Of a DNA stretch of 59,447 bases, positions 34,814-44,454 are shown in pieces; positions within the stretch are counted from its first letter, which is position 1; each line of letters begins with the position of its first letter. The DNA is from Streptomyces fructofermentans (GTDB lineage: Bacteria > Actinomycetota > Actinomycetes > Streptomycetales > Streptomycetaceae), in contig NZ_BMWD01000026.1 in the NCBI RefSeq assembly GCF_014651055.1, forward strand, positions 89,252 to 148,698, given 5' to 3'. The notes beneath the pieces are model-generated. The model was given only the letters and a program-made list of their open reading frames with translations. It did not search any database and was not told the DNA's origin. Position numbers and translations under genes: made by a program.

Positions 34814-36472
34814 TCACGCGTCGTCGGCCGCGTACACCCGTCGGCCGTCGACGAACGTCTGGAGGACCCGCGTGGCCGCGATCTCCTCGGGAGGTCCGGC
34901 GAACGGGTCGCGGTCCAGGACGACGAGGTCCGCGAGCCTGCCGACCGTGATGCTGCCGGTGATGTCGTCCAGGTGGTTGGCGTGGGCGCTGCCCGCCGTG
35001 TACGCGGCGATCGCCGCTCCGAGGTCGACGCGCTGGCCGGGGAGGAAGGCCGGGGTGCCCGGGGGCGCGTCCGGGGCGACCCGGTTGACGGCGACATGGA
35101 GCGCCGCGAGCGGGTCGGGGCTGCTGACCGGCCAGTCGCTGCCCGCGGCGAGGGTGGCCCCCGACCGCAGGAGGTCGCCGAACGGGTACTGCCGGGCGGC
35201 CCGTTCGGGACCGAGGAAGGGGATCGTGAGCTCGTCCATCTGCGGCTCGTGCGCGGCCCACAGCGCCTGCAGGTTGGCGGTCGCGCCCAGTGCGCGAAAG
35301 CGCGGCACGTCCTCGGGGTGGACCACCTGGAGGTGCGCGAGGTGGTGCCGGGTGTCCCTCTGGCCGTTGGCCGCGCGGGCCGCCTCCACCGCGTCGAGCG
35401 CCTCGCGCACGGCACGGTCGCCGAGGGCGTGGAAGTGGACCTGGAAGTCGAGCGCGTCGAGTTCGGTGACGTACCTTCTCAGCTCGGCGGGCTCGACGAA
35501 GCTGATGCCGGAGTTGTCCGAGGCGCAGCCGCAGCCCGTGAGGTAGGGGCCCAGCAGGGCCGCGGTGTGGTTCTCGGCGATGCCGTCCTGCATGATCTTC
35601 ACGCTGGTCGCGCGGAACCTGCCGCGGCTCGACTCCGCCCTGCGCGCGACGAGTTCGGGGATCTGCTCGGCCCCCCGGCCGCGGTCCCACCACAGCGCGC
35701 CGACGACCCGGGCGGTGAGCAGGCCCCGGTCGACCGCCGCGTGGTAGGCGGGCGTCGGGTCGGTCATGTTGGCGTACGCGCCCACGATGGCGTCCTGCCA
35801 GGCGGTGACGCCGTACGCGTGCAGCGCGGACTGCGCCCGCAGCAGCGCGGCCAGTTGCTCGTCGGGGGTGGGTTCGGGGACGAGGCGGGCCACGAGGTTC
35901 GCGGCGCCCTCCTGGAGCATGCCGGTGGGGTTGCCGTCGGCGTCGCGCTCGATGCGGCCGTCGGCGGGGTCCGGGGTGCCGGCGTCGATGCCCGCACGTT
36001 CCAGGGCGCGGGAGTTGACCCATGCGCCGTGGTGGTCGCGGTTGGGCAGGAACACGGGCCGGTCGGGGACCGCCGTGTCGAGCAGGGCGGCGGTGGGCGT
36101 ACCGCCGGGGAATGCCTCCATGGACCAGCCGCCGCCGGTGATCCACGCGGCGTCCGGGTGCCGGTCCGCGTACTCCCTGACGCGGCGCAGGTACTCGCGG
36201 GGGTCGACGGTGTCGTTCAGGTGGCACAGGCCGAGTTCGGCCCCCGCGCCCTGGGGGTGGACGTGGGCGTCCTGGAAGCCGGGCAGCAGCAGCCGGCCGG
36301 CGAGGTCGACGACCTCGGTGCCGGGGCCGATCAGTTCATGGACCTCGTCGTGTCCGACGGCGACGATCCGGCCGTCGCGCACGGCCACCGCGCCGGCCGT
36401 GCTGCGCGCGGCGTCGACGGTGTGGACGGGTCCTCCGGTGAGGACGAGGTCGGCTGTCCGGGGGTGGGACAT
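34814..36472 (-). CDS. Amidohydrolase family 3 (YtcJ-like) metal-dependent hydrolase
   Basis: A 552-residue cytoplasmic amidohydrolase of the YtcJ/D-aminoacylase-like group. Metal ligands are visible as DAHVHP (about residue 67), the HFHALGD segment and GSDWPVSSPDPLAA near the end. The N- and C-terminal strands (VLTGGPVHTVD; GRLADLVVLDRDP) form the small beta domain. Substrates in this family are amides or cyclic imides and cannot be told from sequence. ATG 36470-36472 has GGAG ten bases upstream, better than the ATG at 36487. It lies 25 bases after the permease gene, so a permease-hydrolase operon importing and cleaving a nitrogen compound is likely. Confidence 0.88.
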   Translation of the reverse strand: MSHPRTADLVLTGGPVHTVDAARSTAGAVAVRDGRIVAVGHDEVHELIGPGTEVVDLAGRLLLPGFQDAHVHPQGAGAELGLCHLNDTVDPREYLRRVREYADRHPDAAWITGGGWSMEAFPGGTPTAALLDTAVPDRPVFLPNRDHHGAWVNSRALERAGIDAGTPDPADGRIERDADGNPTGMLQEGAANLVARLVPEPTPDEQLAALLRAQSALHAYGVTAWQDAIVGAYANMTDPTPAYHAAVDRGLLTARVVGALWWDRGRGAEQIPELVARRAESSRGRFRATSVKIMQDGIAENHTAALLGPYLTGCGCASDNSGISFVEPAELRRYVTELDALDFQVHFHALGDRAVREALDAVEAARAANGQRDTRHHLAHLQVVHPEDVPRFRALGATANLQALWAAHEPQMDELTIPFLGPERAARQYPFGDLLRSGATLAAGSDWPVSSPDPLAALHVAVNRVAPDAPPGTPAFLPGQRVDLGAAIAAYTAGSAHANHLDDITGSITVGRLADLVVLDRDPFAGPPEEIAATRVLQTFVDGRRVYAADDA

Positions 36473-36497
36473 GGTTCGGCGCTCCATGGGTGAGGGG

Positions 36498-38015
36498 TCA
36501 GACGGCCGTACGGTCCATCGGGAGTTCCAGGGCGTCGGCGTCGGTGCCGCGCCCGGTGGTGAAGTAGGGGGAGCGGCGGCCGTACTTGGCGACGGCCGCC
36601 ATGGCGAGCCCTCCGATGACGATGGCGGTGGGCAGCGAGAGCATGAACCAGCCGTTGTCGGGGCTGAGTTCGATGTGGTCGGTCATGGTCAGGTAGGACT
36701 GGGCGAGGTAGCCGCCGAGGCCGAGGAGGATCAGGCCGGAGACCGCCGGGACGCCGACGGCGAGCAGGGCCTCGCGGAGTCCGTCGCGGCGGGCGCCGCG
36801 GAAGCGCACGGCACAGGCGAGCGCGGTGAGTCCGTAGTACAGGGCGACGACGAGACCGATGGCGTTGACGGCGGCCAGCAGCATGTCGCTCAGCTTCGGG
36901 ATGACCATCGCGAGCACGGCGACGGCGGTGGCGATCGACATGACGATGACGGTGCCCGCCGCGGGGGTGCCGTACTTGGGGTGGATACGGGTCCAGACGG
37001 GGCCCATCGTGCGGTCGCGCCCCATGGCGAGCAGTCCGCGGGCGGTGGGGATGACGGAGGACTGGACGGATGCGACCGCCGAGAACATCAGGGCGAGGAG
37101 CGGCAGGCTGGCCCAGGGTTCGGCGGCGAGTTTCGCGCCCAGGTACGGCAGCGCCTGGGGGCCGTTCTCGATGAGTTCGGGAAGGCTCATCTCCCGCTGG
37201 AAGGCGACCGAGGCGAAGATGAACAGCCCGAGCATGGCGAACAGGGCGATGAAGCCGCCGCGGGCCGAGTCGCCGGGGCTGCGGGTCTCCTCGGTGACGC
37301 TGAACGCCGCGTCCCAGCCCCAGAAGAAGAACACGGCGAGCACCATGCCCTGTGCGAACGCCGTGCCGCTGGAGATCGCGAACGGGTTGAACCAGGAGAG
37401 CGAGAACTGCTGCTCCCCGGTGACCATGGCCCAGGTGCAGAAGACCAGCAGGACGGCGTACTCGAAGACGAGCAGGCCGAACTGGAGACGGGTGGCGCTG
37501 CGGACCCCGGTGACCGCGAGGGCGGTGACGGCAGCGAGTACCACCAGGCCGACGACCGTGCTGACGGCGGTGGACGTCGGGTCGAGGGCGATGCCGGCGA
37601 CGGAGTGCAGGCCCGTCTTCTCGGCGAGAATCAGCACGACCGAACCGGTGACCGCGCTGGTGTAGGCGAGGAAGATCACCGACCCGACGAGGGTGACCCA
37701 GCCGGCCAGGAAGCCGGGCCAGGGGCCGAGGGTCGCGCCGACCCAGGTGTAGCCGCTGCCGCAGTTGGGTTCCGAGCGGTTGAGGCGGGCGAAGGCCGTG
37801 GCGATGCCGAGGACGGGCAGGAACGCGAGCACCAGCAGGATCGGGGCCTGGAGGCCGACGGTCGTGGCGATGACGCCCATGCCGATGGCGATGCTGGTGG
37901 TCGCGGCCGTGCTGGAGGCGGCGATGGCGACGCCGTCGACGACGCCGAGGGAGCGGCGGAGCCGCACGGGCGGGCCGTCCGGGGCGGTGGTCCGGTCGGG
38001 AACGAGCGAAGACAT
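36498..38015 (-). CDS. APC-superfamily amino acid/amine permease
   Basis: A 505-residue integral membrane transporter with about 12-14 predicted helices. The first helix region carries the APC unwinding segment (AIAASSTAATTSIAIGMG), and GSGYTWVGATLGPWPGFLAGW is typical of amino acid/polyamine/organocation permeases. ATG 38013-38015 follows GAGGAG. It is the first gene of a pair with the amidohydrolase and divergent from a TetR regulator 273 bases away, which probably represses it. The substrate is unknown, perhaps an amide or amine handled by the downstream hydrolase. Confidence 0.9.
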   Translation of the reverse strand: MSSLVPDRTTAPDGPPVRLRRSLGVVDGVAIAASSTAATTSIAIGMGVIATTVGLQAPILLVLAFLPVLGIATAFARLNRSEPNCGSGYTWVGATLGPWPGFLAGWVTLVGSVIFLAYTSAVTGSVVLILAEKTGLHSVAGIALDPTSTAVSTVVGLVVLAAVTALAVTGVRSATRLQFGLLVFEYAVLLVFCTWAMVTGEQQFSLSWFNPFAISSGTAFAQGMVLAVFFFWGWDAAFSVTEETRSPGDSARGGFIALFAMLGLFIFASVAFQREMSLPELIENGPQALPYLGAKLAAEPWASLPLLALMFSAVASVQSSVIPTARGLLAMGRDRTMGPVWTRIHPKYGTPAAGTVIVMSIATAVAVLAMVIPKLSDMLLAAVNAIGLVVALYYGLTALACAVRFRGARRDGLREALLAVGVPAVSGLILLGLGGYLAQSYLTMTDHIELSPDNGWFMLSLPTAIVIGGLAMAAVAKYGRRSPYFTTGRGTDADALELPMDRTAV

Positions 38016-38074
38016 CGGGCTCCTCACGGGGAGGGAGAGGGACGGGGAGGAAGAGCCGTGTGGGGGTGCGATGG

Positions 38075-38114
38075 ATGGAACACCTGGCGCGCACTTTGCG
38101 TCAATGCTGTTGAC
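38075..38114 (-). promoter_or_regulatory. Promoter/operator of the permease operon
   Basis: On the minus strand TTGACG (38099-38104), an 18-base spacer and TTCCAT (38075-38080). The -35 is half of an inverted repeat GTCAA-N5-TTGAC (38100-38114), a likely site for the divergently encoded TetR protein. Confidence 0.45.
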
Positions 38115-38288
38115 ATAAGGCGGCGGGCGGCCGTTCACTGAGCCTGCGGAGGTCCGTCGGCCGCCCCGGGCACGGCACTCGCCCCGCTGCCGCGTGCCGG
38201 CCCCCCTCCGCCGTCACACCGCCGCCCGCCCCACCGTCAGCCGTCCGCCGTCCGTCCCGCCGACGCCCAGCCGGAAGGATCCGCCGTC

Positions 38289-38993
38289 ATGTCCACCCGT
38301 GCCCCGCGGCAGCCCCAGCGCCGCCGTCCCACCCGTTCCGGTGTCCTGCTCTCCGAGGAACTCATCACGGACACCGCGCTGCGGCTGATCGGCGAGCACG
38401 GCCCCGAGGCGCTCAGCGTGCGCCGACTCGGCGCGGCCCTGGGCTGCGACCCGAGCGCCCTCTACCGCTACTTCCGCAACACCGACGACCTGCTGCTGGC
38501 CATCGCCGACCGGATCATCGGGGACGCCATGGACGGGTTCACGCCCGGACCCGACTGGGTCGCGTCCCTGCGCGAGATGGCCTCCCGGGTCCGCGCCGGA
38601 TACCTCGCGCACCCCCGCGCCGCCGCCATGGCCGCGTACCGGGTCACCCGGCGGGAGAACGAGATCCGGGCGGTGGAGGCGGGGGTCGGGCTGATGCTGT
38701 CCGCCGGTTTCCCACCCCCGGAGGCCGTACGGCTCTATCTGGCCTTCATCGACACCGTGTTGAGCCACGCGGCGCTGGACGCCTCGTGCGTCGCGCTCCC
38801 CCGGCAGCAGCGCGAGGCCGACCAGCGGGCGTGGACCGAGGCGTACCAGGCCGTCGACCCCGAGGCCTTCCCCGCGCTCACCACGGTGCGGGGCGAGCTG
38901 CGCCGCCTCGGCGAGAGCTCCTTCGACGAGGCCGTGGACCTGCTGCTCGCCGCACTGGCCGCCCGCGCGCCCGGCAAAGCCGCGCGGACCTGA
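38289..38993 (+). CDS. TetR family regulator
   Basis: A 234-residue TetR-type repressor. The N-terminal HTH is LITDTALRLIGEHGPEALSV (about residues 26-45) with the recognition part LGAALGCDPSALYRYF (about 48-63). The C-terminal helical domain binds an unknown ligand. A 20-residue basic tail precedes the HTH. ATG 38289 has AAGGA upstream. Divergent from the permease-amidohydrolase pair, with an inverted repeat over that promoter's -35. Confidence 0.9.
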   Translation: MSTRAPRQPQRRRPTRSGVLLSEELITDTALRLIGEHGPEALSVRRLGAALGCDPSALYRYFRNTDDLLLAIADRIIGDAMDGFTPGPDWVASLREMASRVRAGYLAHPRAAAMAAYRVTRRENEIRAVEAGVGLMLSAGFPPPEAVRLYLAFIDTVLSHAALDASCVALPRQQREADQRAWTEAYQAVDPEAFPALTTVRGELRRLGESSFDEAVDLLLAALAARAPGKAART

Positions 38994-39081
38994 GCGGCGC
39001 CGCCGAGGCGCCCTGTCGCACGGCTCCGGGAGGAGTCATGCTGGCCCCGACGAGTCGGACCGCGCGATCGACGGAGCCCGT

Positions 39082-40032
39082 ATGGCGACGCACAGGGAGA
39101 CACGGATCGAGGTCCGGCCGGTCGCCGGCCACATCGGCGCGGAGATCTGCGGCGTCGACCTCGCGGCGGACCTGGACGACGCCGTGGTCGCCTCCATCAG
39201 GGAAGCGGTGCTGCGCTGGAAGGTGGTGTTCTTCCGGGGGCAGCACCTGGACCACGCCTCGCATGTCGCGTTCGCACGGCGGTTCGGCGAGCCTGTCCGG
39301 CTCCCCGGACGCGGCGGCGCGTCACCGCGCGGGGTGCCCGAGGTGGAGACCACGGCCGACCGGCTGGAACTGGGCGGGCGCTACGGCATGGAGCACGACG
39401 AGTGGCTGCGCAGACGACGCCACACGCTGCATCGCGGCTGGCACTGCGACCACGGGGCCCGTGTCGACCCGCCCGCCGCCACGATCCTGCGCGCCGAGTC
39501 CGTGCCCCCGTACGGCGGCGACACCACCTGGGCCAATCTGGTGTCCGCGTACGAGGGACTCTCCGCACCGCTGCGCGGCTTCCTCGACGGGCTGCGCGCG
39601 GAGCACCGGCTCGGTGTCGGGTACCAGGCGCGGCCCGGCGACGACGCGTACGTCCGGCGACTGCTCGACCGCCAGATCGCCTCCGACCACCCGCTGGTGC
39701 GCGTGCACCCGGAGACCGGCGAGCGCGTGCTGTTCGTCAACGGCTACTACGTCGAGCAGATCCTCGGGCTGTCCAGGACGGAGAGCGCGCCGCTGCTGGA
39801 GATGCTGATCGGGCAGGCGACCCGGCCCGAGTACACCGTGCGGTTCCGCTGGGAGCCGGGGAGCGTGGCGTTCTGGGACAACCGGGCCACCATCCATCTG
39901 GCACCCGGTGACACTGACGGCCTCGACCATCCGCGGATCATGCACCGTGTGATGCTCTCGGGTGACGTACCGGTCGGCGTCGACGGCCGGCCCTCGGTGC
40001 CGATCACGGGCAGCGAGCCGCGGACCTGGTGA
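39082..40032 (+). CDS. TauD/TfdA-type Fe(II)/2-oxoglutarate dioxygenase
   Basis: A 316-residue alpha-ketoglutarate-dependent dioxygenase. The iron triad is H121-x-D123 (GWHCD) and H288 (RIMHRVML); R-rich segments near the C-terminus would bind 2-oxoglutarate. Family relatives hydroxylate taurine, alkyl sulphates, 2,4-D or secondary metabolites; substrate is unknown here. An insert of about 15 residues with a basic run (LRRRRHTLHRG) just before the iron motif is unusual. ATG 39082 has GGAG six bases upstream. A stronger ribosome site and ATG at 39038 are out of frame. It follows the TetR gene by 88 bases and may share its transcript. Confidence 0.9.
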   Translation: MATHRETRIEVRPVAGHIGAEICGVDLAADLDDAVVASIREAVLRWKVVFFRGQHLDHASHVAFARRFGEPVRLPGRGGASPRGVPEVETTADRLELGGRYGMEHDEWLRRRRHTLHRGWHCDHGARVDPPAATILRAESVPPYGGDTTWANLVSAYEGLSAPLRGFLDGLRAEHRLGVGYQARPGDDAYVRRLLDRQIASDHPLVRVHPETGERVLFVNGYYVEQILGLSRTESAPLLEMLIGQATRPEYTVRFRWEPGSVAFWDNRATIHLAPGDTDGLDHPRIMHRVMLSGDVPVGVDGRPSVPITGSEPRTW

Positions 40033-40478
40033 CGTCCGCCGCCCCGCGACGGCCCGCGCCGCGGCCTGGGACCGCTGACCGGCGCCACTGACCTCCGGGG
40101 CAACTCGTCGCCCGGAGTGCGTGATGGGCAACTACCGCGTGATCCGGGGCGGTTCGGAGGAATTCGGGGCGAACTCCGACCCCGTTCGCGATCGTTCGCA
40201 GGTGCCGAACGCGCGCCCGACCGTCGCCGCCCGGTCCGGACGCGGCCCGTCGCGGCCCTGAGCGCCCACCCTCGTCGGGGTGTCGCCTGCCCCGTGAAGT
40301 CGCCCTGTGCCTAGGCGAGTTGGCGCCCTCGCGCCCCGGGTCGTGCCGGGCCGCGCCGCTGTCGCGCTTGGGACATGTCCCACCTGTGCCACGTGATTCC
40401 AGTGACACGTCATTCGGAGTCACCGGATTCTGTCCAGCGCATGAACATCGCGCGAGAACGACGGAAGGCACCGAACCC
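40033..40478. other. Intergenic region before the secreted subtilase
   Basis: 446 bases without a gene. It contains a 7-bp hairpin (40093-40099 / 40111-40117) that may end the dioxygenase transcript, a 12-bp perfect palindrome GGGACATGTCCC (40370-40381), and GTGAC-N12-GTCAC near 40413-40434. The last two lie at promoter distance from the subtilase start. Confidence 0.45.
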
Positions 40479-43400
40479 ATGAGACGGATCCGCCTGGTGG
40501 CGGCCATATCGACAGGACTCGCCCTGGCCGCGGGCACGGTGGCACCGGTGTCCGCCCGCACGGGCGCGGCACCCACGGCACAGGCCGAGGCCCCCGCCCC
40601 GGCCGCACTCGGCACCGTACGTCTGATCACCGGCGACAAGGTGACGGTCGCCACCGGGGCCGACGGCAGGCACATCGCCTCCGTCGTCCCGGGAGCCGGG
40701 CGGCGTGACGTCCTCTTCCGGACCTACGAGCAGGACGGGAACCTCACGGTCCTCCCGTCCGACGCGGGAGACCTGGTCGCCGCGGGACGGCTGGACCGGG
40801 AACTGTTCGACGTGACCGCGCTCCTCGCCCAGGGGTACGACGAGGCGCACAGCGACGCGCTGCCCCTCATCGTGTCCGGCGCCGAGGGTGTCGCGGAGTC
40901 GGCCGTCCGGCGCCTGACCGGTCTCGCCGAGGAGGGTTCGCGGGTCCGCAGGCTGGACAGCATCGGCGCCCACTCGGTCCGGGTGGCCGAGGACGACCTC
41001 GACCGGTTCTGGAGCAGGATCGTCCCGGCGGACGGGCGGATGAACGCGTCGCGTGTCGCCGGCACTCCGCGGGTGTGGCTGGACGGCCGGGTGGGCGCGG
41101 TGCTCGACCGCAGCGTGGCGCAGATCGAGGCCCCCGCCGTGTGGAAGGCGGGCTACCGCGGCGAGTCCGTGAAGGTGGCCGTCCTGGACACGGGAGCGGA
41201 CGCGTCCCATCCCGATCTGGCCGGCAGGATCGTCGAGTCCCGTGACTTCTCCGGGAGTTCGGGCACCGGTGACGGGTTCGGGCACGGCACCCACGTCGCC
41301 TCCATCGTCGGCGGAAGCGGCGCCGCGTCGGGCGGCACCCGCAAGGGAGTGGCCCCCGGCGCCGACCTCCTCGTCGGCAAGGTCCTCGGGGACGACGGCT
41401 ACGGCAGCGAGTCCCAGGTGATCGCCGGCATGGAGTGGGCGGCGGACTCCGGCGCCCGGGTCGTCAACATGAGCCTGGGTTCCGAGGGTTCGAGCGACGG
41501 CACGGATCCGATGAGCCTCGCCCTGAACGAACTCACCGAGCGCACGGGCACGTTGTTCGTCGTGGCGGCGGGCAACAGCGGTGAGCTGGGCACCGGCACC
41601 ATCGGCTCGCCGGGTGCCGCGGACGCCGCGCTCACCGTCGGCGCCGTCGACCGGGACGACACGCTCGCCCCGTTCTCCAGCCGCGGTCCGCGCGTCGGGG
41701 ACGACGCGGTCAAGCCCGACGTGACGGCGCCCGGCGTCGGCATCGTCGCGGCCCGCGCGGCCGGCACCACCATGGGCAGTCCGGTGGACGCCCACTACGT
41801 CTCCGCCTCCGGAACCTCGATGGCCACCCCGCACGTGGCGGGCGCCGCCGCGCTGCTGGCCCAGCGCCATCCGGACTGGAGCGCGGCCCGGTTGAAGGAC
41901 GCGCTGGTCAGCACCGCGCGTACCGTCACCGGCCAGAAGGTCGCCGAGCAGGGTGGCGGCCGGATCGACGCGGCCGCCGCCGTGCTGGGCCCCGTCACCG
42001 CGACGGGGACCGTGTCCCTCGGTCCGTTCGAGGCCGGCGACGACGGCACCCGGACGAAGACCCTGCGGTACACCAACACCTCCGACGCCGAGGTGGCCCT
42101 CACGCTGACCGCCGAACTGGCGACGTCGGGAGGCCGCGAACCCGCCGAGGGGGCCGTGCGCATCGGCTCCGGCTCCGTGCGCGTGCCCGCCGGCGGCACC
42201 GCGGAGGTTCCGCTGTCCGTCGACCCCGCCCGTGTGCAGCAGGGCGACTACTACGGCTACGTGACCGCCGCGTCCGCCGACGGCAAGTTCTCCGTGCACA
42301 CCACGGTGAGCCTGGTCGTGCAGGACCCCACGCACCGGATCACGGTCAAGACGATCGACCACGAGGGCAAGCAGATCGAGGCCCTGCCGACGATCTGGGG
42401 CGCGAACGGCTTCGTGGCCTACACCGGCACCGAGCCGGCCGTGGCCGAGGTCGAGGAGGGCAACTACCAGCTGGACTACTCCTCGCTCGACCCCGCCGCC
42501 GACGGACAGGAACTGCGCCACGTGGTGCTGCCGGAGGTGAAGGTCACCAAGGACATGTCCGTCACCCTCGACGCCAGGCGGACCACCCTGGTCGACATCC
42601 GCACCCCCCGGCCGGCCCGCCAGCAGGGGGTGCTCAGCTACCAGACCTACCGGCGGATCGACGGGCACGGCCTGCTGGCCGGAACGATGTACTTCGACAT
42701 CGCGCGACGCCTGTACGTGAGTCCCACCTCCGAAGTCACGGACGGCGAGTTCGAGTTCGCCTCGCGCTGGCAGCTCGTCGCGCCGCTCCTGGAGGCCGAT
42801 GTGTCGGGCGGCGGCGGAGCCCTCGACGCGTACTACATGCCCGCGTCGCCGCTCCTCGCCGAGGGCGGCACGCGTCTGGCCGCGGTCGACGCGGGCGACG
42901 CCTCGAAGCCCTCGTTCACCCGGGCGCGCGGCAAGCTCGCGGTGCTCACCAACAAGGAGGGCGTCTTCGAGCAGGACGTCATCCAGCGGGCGGCCGCGGC
43001 CGGCGTCCGGGGTGTCGTGCTGGTCCACTTCAGCGACAACGCCTGGACCAGGTGGCACCCGTCGGGCGAGCGCTGGGGCGTGCCCACCATCAGGATCAAC
43101 GCCCGCGAAGGAGCCGCGCTGCTGAAGCGGATCGGCCGGGGGTCGACCTCGGTGGCGTTCACCAGCACGGCCCGCAGCCCGTACCTCTACGACGTCATGC
43201 AGGTGTCGTCGCAGCGGATTCCCGAGAAGGTCGTGCACACCGTCTCCCCGCGCAACAGCGCGGTCGTGCGCACGCGGTACGCGGACAACGGCGGCTCCCC
43301 GTGGGCCAGTGAGCAGCGCTTCGGCCGGCGGCCCTACCAGGACACCGCCTGGCTCCAGTACACCCGTTACGTGCCGACCGGCTTCGAGCGCACCGAGTAC

Positions 43401-44255
43401 GTGAGTTCCGGTGACACCGACTGGCTGCATCTCGTGCACCACGAGACCACGTTCGACGTGGACATGCCGCTGGCCGCCGGCATGAAGGACACCCCGCGCA
43501 CCTACCGGGCGGGCGAGCGCGCCCGCGACACCTGGCAGGGAGCGGTCGTACGGCCGTCGATCCCGCGCGGCACCGCGAACCCGTCGGTCCGCAGCGGCGA
43601 CGTACTCGAACTGCGGATACCGGAGTTCACCGACTCGGAGAGCGGCCACTGGTCGCGGACCACGGTGGCGGGCGGCGGGATCGGCACCTCGGCCGGGAAG
43701 AAGGCGGCGCAGGGCGACTCCGCGAGCGCGGTGCTGCACCGCGACGGACGCAAGGTCGGCGAGGCGGACGGCGCGTGGGGAGACTTCGAAGTCCCCTCCG
43801 GGGCGGCCGACTTCAGGCTGGACCTGACCACCTCCAGGGTGTCCGGGGAGTGGAAGTACGCCACGCGCACCGACACGTCCTGGGCGTTCCGGTCGGGCAC
43901 CACCGACCGGGCGACCGAACTGCCCCTGCTCCAGCTCGACTACGCCGTACCGGTCGACGCGCGCAACGCGGTGGACAGCGGCCGCAAGCACACGGTCGGC
44001 CTGACGGTCCGCGCCCAGGACTCACTGCCCGCTCCGCGCGGGGTACGGGTCGAGGTCGAGGTCTCGTACGACGACGGCGCGAGCTGGAACCGGGCCGGCG
44101 TGACGGCCCGCGGGGGCAACACGTTCGACGCCAAGGTCGAACGGCCCTCCAAGGTACGCGGTGACGCGTACGTGACGCTGCGGGTCACCGCACGGGACGA
44201 CGCCGGCTCGTCCGTGCGCCAGACCGTGCGGCGGGCCTACCTGCAGCACGGCTAG
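40479..44255 (+). CDS. Large secreted subtilisin-like (S8) protease with PA domain
   Basis: A 1258-residue exported serine protease. Sec signal peptide about 1-27 (VSARTG cleavage zone), then a prodomain to about residue 200. The S8 catalytic domain is about 225-505 with triad D237 (VAVLDTG), H269 (GHGTHVAS) and S447 (GTSMATPH), and oxyanion Asn in AAGNSG. A beta-sandwich follows, and around 790-900 a protease-associated (PA) domain (FEQDVIQRAAAAGVRGVVLV). The C-terminal 350 residues are further beta-rich domains. It likely degrades extracellular protein. ATG 40479 has GGAAGG 13 bases upstream. A strong hairpin ends it, and a two-HTH regulator follows. Confidence 0.92.
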   Translation: MRRIRLVAAISTGLALAAGTVAPVSARTGAAPTAQAEAPAPAALGTVRLITGDKVTVATGADGRHIASVVPGAGRRDVLFRTYEQDGNLTVLPSDAGDLVAAGRLDRELFDVTALLAQGYDEAHSDALPLIVSGAEGVAESAVRRLTGLAEEGSRVRRLDSIGAHSVRVAEDDLDRFWSRIVPADGRMNASRVAGTPRVWLDGRVGAVLDRSVAQIEAPAVWKAGYRGESVKVAVLDTGADASHPDLAGRIVESRDFSGSSGTGDGFGHGTHVASIVGGSGAASGGTRKGVAPGADLLVGKVLGDDGYGSESQVIAGMEWAADSGARVVNMSLGSEGSSDGTDPMSLALNELTERTGTLFVVAAGNSGELGTGTIGSPGAADAALTVGAVDRDDTLAPFSSRGPRVGDDAVKPDVTAPGVGIVAARAAGTTMGSPVDAHYVSASGTSMATPHVAGAAALLAQRHPDWSAARLKDALVSTARTVTGQKVAEQGGGRIDAAAAVLGPVTATGTVSLGPFEAGDDGTRTKTLRYTNTSDAEVALTLTAELATSGGREPAEGAVRIGSGSVRVPAGGTAEVPLSVDPARVQQGDYYGYVTAASADGKFSVHTTVSLVVQDPTHRITVKTIDHEGKQIEALPTIWGANGFVAYTGTEPAVAEVEEGNYQLDYSSLDPAADGQELRHVVLPEVKVTKDMSVTLDARRTTLVDIRTPRPARQQGVLSYQTYRRIDGHGLLAGTMYFDIARRLYVSPTSEVTDGEFEFASRWQLVAPLLEADVSGGGGALDAYYMPASPLLAEGGTRLAAVDAGDASKPSFTRARGKLAVLTNKEGVFEQDVIQRAAAAGVRGVVLVHFSDNAWTRWHPSGERWGVPTIRINAREGAALLKRIGRGSTSVAFTSTARSPYLYDVMQVSSQRIPEKVVHTVSPRNSAVVRTRYADNGGSPWASEQRFGRRPYQDTAWLQYTRYVPTGFERTEYVSSGDTDWLHLVHHETTFDVDMPLAAGMKDTPRTYRAGERARDTWQGAVVRPSIPRGTANPSVRSGDVLELRIPEFTDSESGHWSRTTVAGGGIGTSAGKKAAQGDSASAVLHRDGRKVGEADGAWGDFEVPSGAADFRLDLTTSRVSGEWKYATRTDTSWAFRSGTTDRATELPLLQLDYAVPVDARNAVDSGRKHTVGLTVRAQDSLPAPRGVRVEVEVSYDDGASWNRAGVTARGGNTFDAKVERPSKVRGDAYVTLRVTARDDAGSSVRQTVRRAYLQHG

Positions 44256-44281
44256 GCAGCGAACCGGCCCCGGTGGCCGGG

Positions 44282-44321
44282 CGGGAGGGTGGACGGGCCG
44301 GAACGCCCGTCCGCCCTCCCG
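44282..44321 (+). terminator. Strong terminator after subtilase
   Basis: 17-bp arms (44282-44298 / 44305-44321) with one wobble pair and a 6-nt loop, 26 bases after the stop. Confidence 0.85.
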
Positions 44322-44414
44322 GGCCGCCGCCTCCGCCGGTGCCGGCGGGGGCACCCCGGTCCCCTACCGGAACCGGCCGTTCACCCTCCGGGCCGTTCAC
44401 CCTCGTGCAGTACG

Positions 44415-44433
44415 GTATTCAACTGTTGAATAC
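44415..44433. promoter_or_regulatory. AT-rich operator before regulator gene
   Basis: GTATTCAA-CTG-TTGAATAC, a perfect 8-bp inverted repeat. It is conspicuously AT-rich in this genome and ends 21 bases before the regulator's start codon; probably an autoregulatory site. Confidence 0.55.
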
Positions 44434-44454
44434 GGTCAGTCTCGGGAGGACTCG

